5,406 nucleotides of DNA, from contig JAUWWJ010000145.1 in NCBI GenBank assembly GCA_030616935.1, positions 1-5,406 of the forward strand, written 5' to 3'. The DNA comes from Planctomycetaceae bacterium (GTDB taxonomy: Bacteria > Planctomycetota > Planctomycetia > Pirellulales > UBA1268). The notes below the pieces were generated by a model. The model ran no database searches and was not told the DNA's origin. It was given only the letters and a program-made list of their open reading frames with translations. Positions 4,981 to 5,406 of the stretch are shown piece by piece. A program made the translations under genes and the position numbers. Position 1 is the stretch's first letter; each line of letters opens with the position of its first letter.

Positions 4981-5406
4981 ATGAAACAATCTTTGTGCCG
5001 AGAGTGTGGCGTGCATGTAAGGTGTTCTCGGATCACATGGTTTCTGGCTTGCTGTATTGTTGGATCTCTCTGGAGCTTTCTATCAGCAGCTCCACCGAAT
5101 ATTGTCTTTATTTTCAGCGACGACCACGCTCTTCGTGCTCTTGGCGCCTATGGCAGCGGACTAAATAAAACGCCACATATTGATCGAATCGCTCGCGAGG
5201 GGTCATTGTTTTCAAGGAGTTTTTGCGCTAACTCAATCTGCTGTCCGTCTCGGGCGACGATTCTGACCGGCAAGCATAGTCACAAAAATGGTGTTCTGCG
5301 TAACGGCTCGCAGTGGAATGGTGATCAGTTTGTTTTCTCACGTGCTCTTTCAGCAGCAGGATACGCTACAGCGCTTTTCGGGAAGTGGCATTTGCGAGGC
5401 TGGCCC
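4981..5406 (+). CDS. Class I sulfatase, N-terminal part (runs off the window)
   Basis: The first 142 codons of an exported sulfatase are present and the frame is open to the window edge. A signal peptide is visible, with a hydrophobic stretch at about 19-34 and probable cleavage near Ser-Ala-Ala37. The mature part starts with the metal-binding strand ending Ser-Asp47-Asp48-His-Ala. Thr-Pro-His-Ile-Asp-Arg-Ile-Ala-Arg-Glu-Gly (64-74) and Asn-Ser-Ile-Cys87-Cys-Pro-Ser-Arg91 follow. Cys87 is the residue expected to become formylglycine, in a Cys-X-Pro-Ser-Arg motif with X = Cys. Next are Leu-Thr-Gly-Lys-His-Ser-His-Lys-Asn-Gly (95-104) and Phe-Gly-Lys135-Trp-His137-Leu, which carries the conserved Lys and His. 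The DDHA and NSIC.PSRA...LTGKxSHxNG pattern resembles sulfatases annotated as N-acetylglucosamine-6-sulfatase or mucin-desulfating (subfamily S1_11-like). That assignment is tentative. The leader is long and Cys-rich (Cys6, Cys9, Cys15). It is divergent from, and a different subtype to, the sulfatase at 3313-4752. The remainder, including the Asp-Asn metal ligands, lies outside. Confidence 0.92.
   Translation, partial: MKQSLCRECGVHVRCSRITWFLACCIVGSLWSFLSAAPPNIVFIFSDDHALRALGAYGSGLNKTPHIDRIAREGSLFSRSFCANSICCPSRATILTGKHSHKNGVLRNGSQWNGDQFVFSRALSAAGYATALFGKWHLRGWP

Noticed and set aside
4670..4984. Plus-strand 104-codon frame whose stop overlaps the ATG of the plus-strand sulfatase (ATGA)
   Set aside because: It starts antisense inside the signal peptide region of the other sulfatase and crosses the whole divergent intergenic region. 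It has no recognisable domain, and its composition looks non-coding. The ATGA overlap is probably chance.

Overview
This window most likely comes from a planctomycete (Planctomycetota, Pirellula/Rhodopirellula-like). The evidence is a DUF1559 protein with a type IV pilin-like N-terminus, a family greatly expanded in planctomycetes, next to a small lipoprotein and two exported class I sulfatases, also typical of marine planctomycetes. No rRNA, tRNA or housekeeping marker is present, so the assignment rests on gene content alone.

Layout. Bases 1-100 hold no recognisable gene. A terminator-like hairpin (101-133) closes a minus-strand pair: a DUF1559 pseudopilin-like protein (661-1737) followed by a 125-residue lipoprotein (144-521). 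A 10-bp stem-loop (594-629) lies between the two. Upstream is a 348-base gene-free region (1738-2085) with a plausible promoter, a heptamer present three times and a pyrimidine-rich leader. Next, also on the minus strand, is a likely two-gene operon: an exported sulfatase (3313-4752, GTG start) followed 30 bases later by an exported serine hydrolase of the beta-lactamase/esterase family (2086-3282). A 228-base divergent intergenic region (4753-4980) carries an operator-like inverted repeat and short direct repeats. It separates this operon from a second sulfatase on the plus strand (4981-5406), which runs off the right edge and is of a different subtype.

Working together. The two divergent sulfatases and the serine hydrolase look like a fragment of a locus for exported breakdown of a sulfated, possibly also esterified, polysaccharide. 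The shared intergenic region could allow coordinated control. The DUF1559/lipoprotein pair is a common planctomycetal envelope module of unknown function and is probably a separate transcription unit.

I see no CRISPR array, insertion sequence, integrase or clear new defence system. The second-look items are unusual residues around the sulfatase active sites and undescribed repeats in the two regulatory regions.
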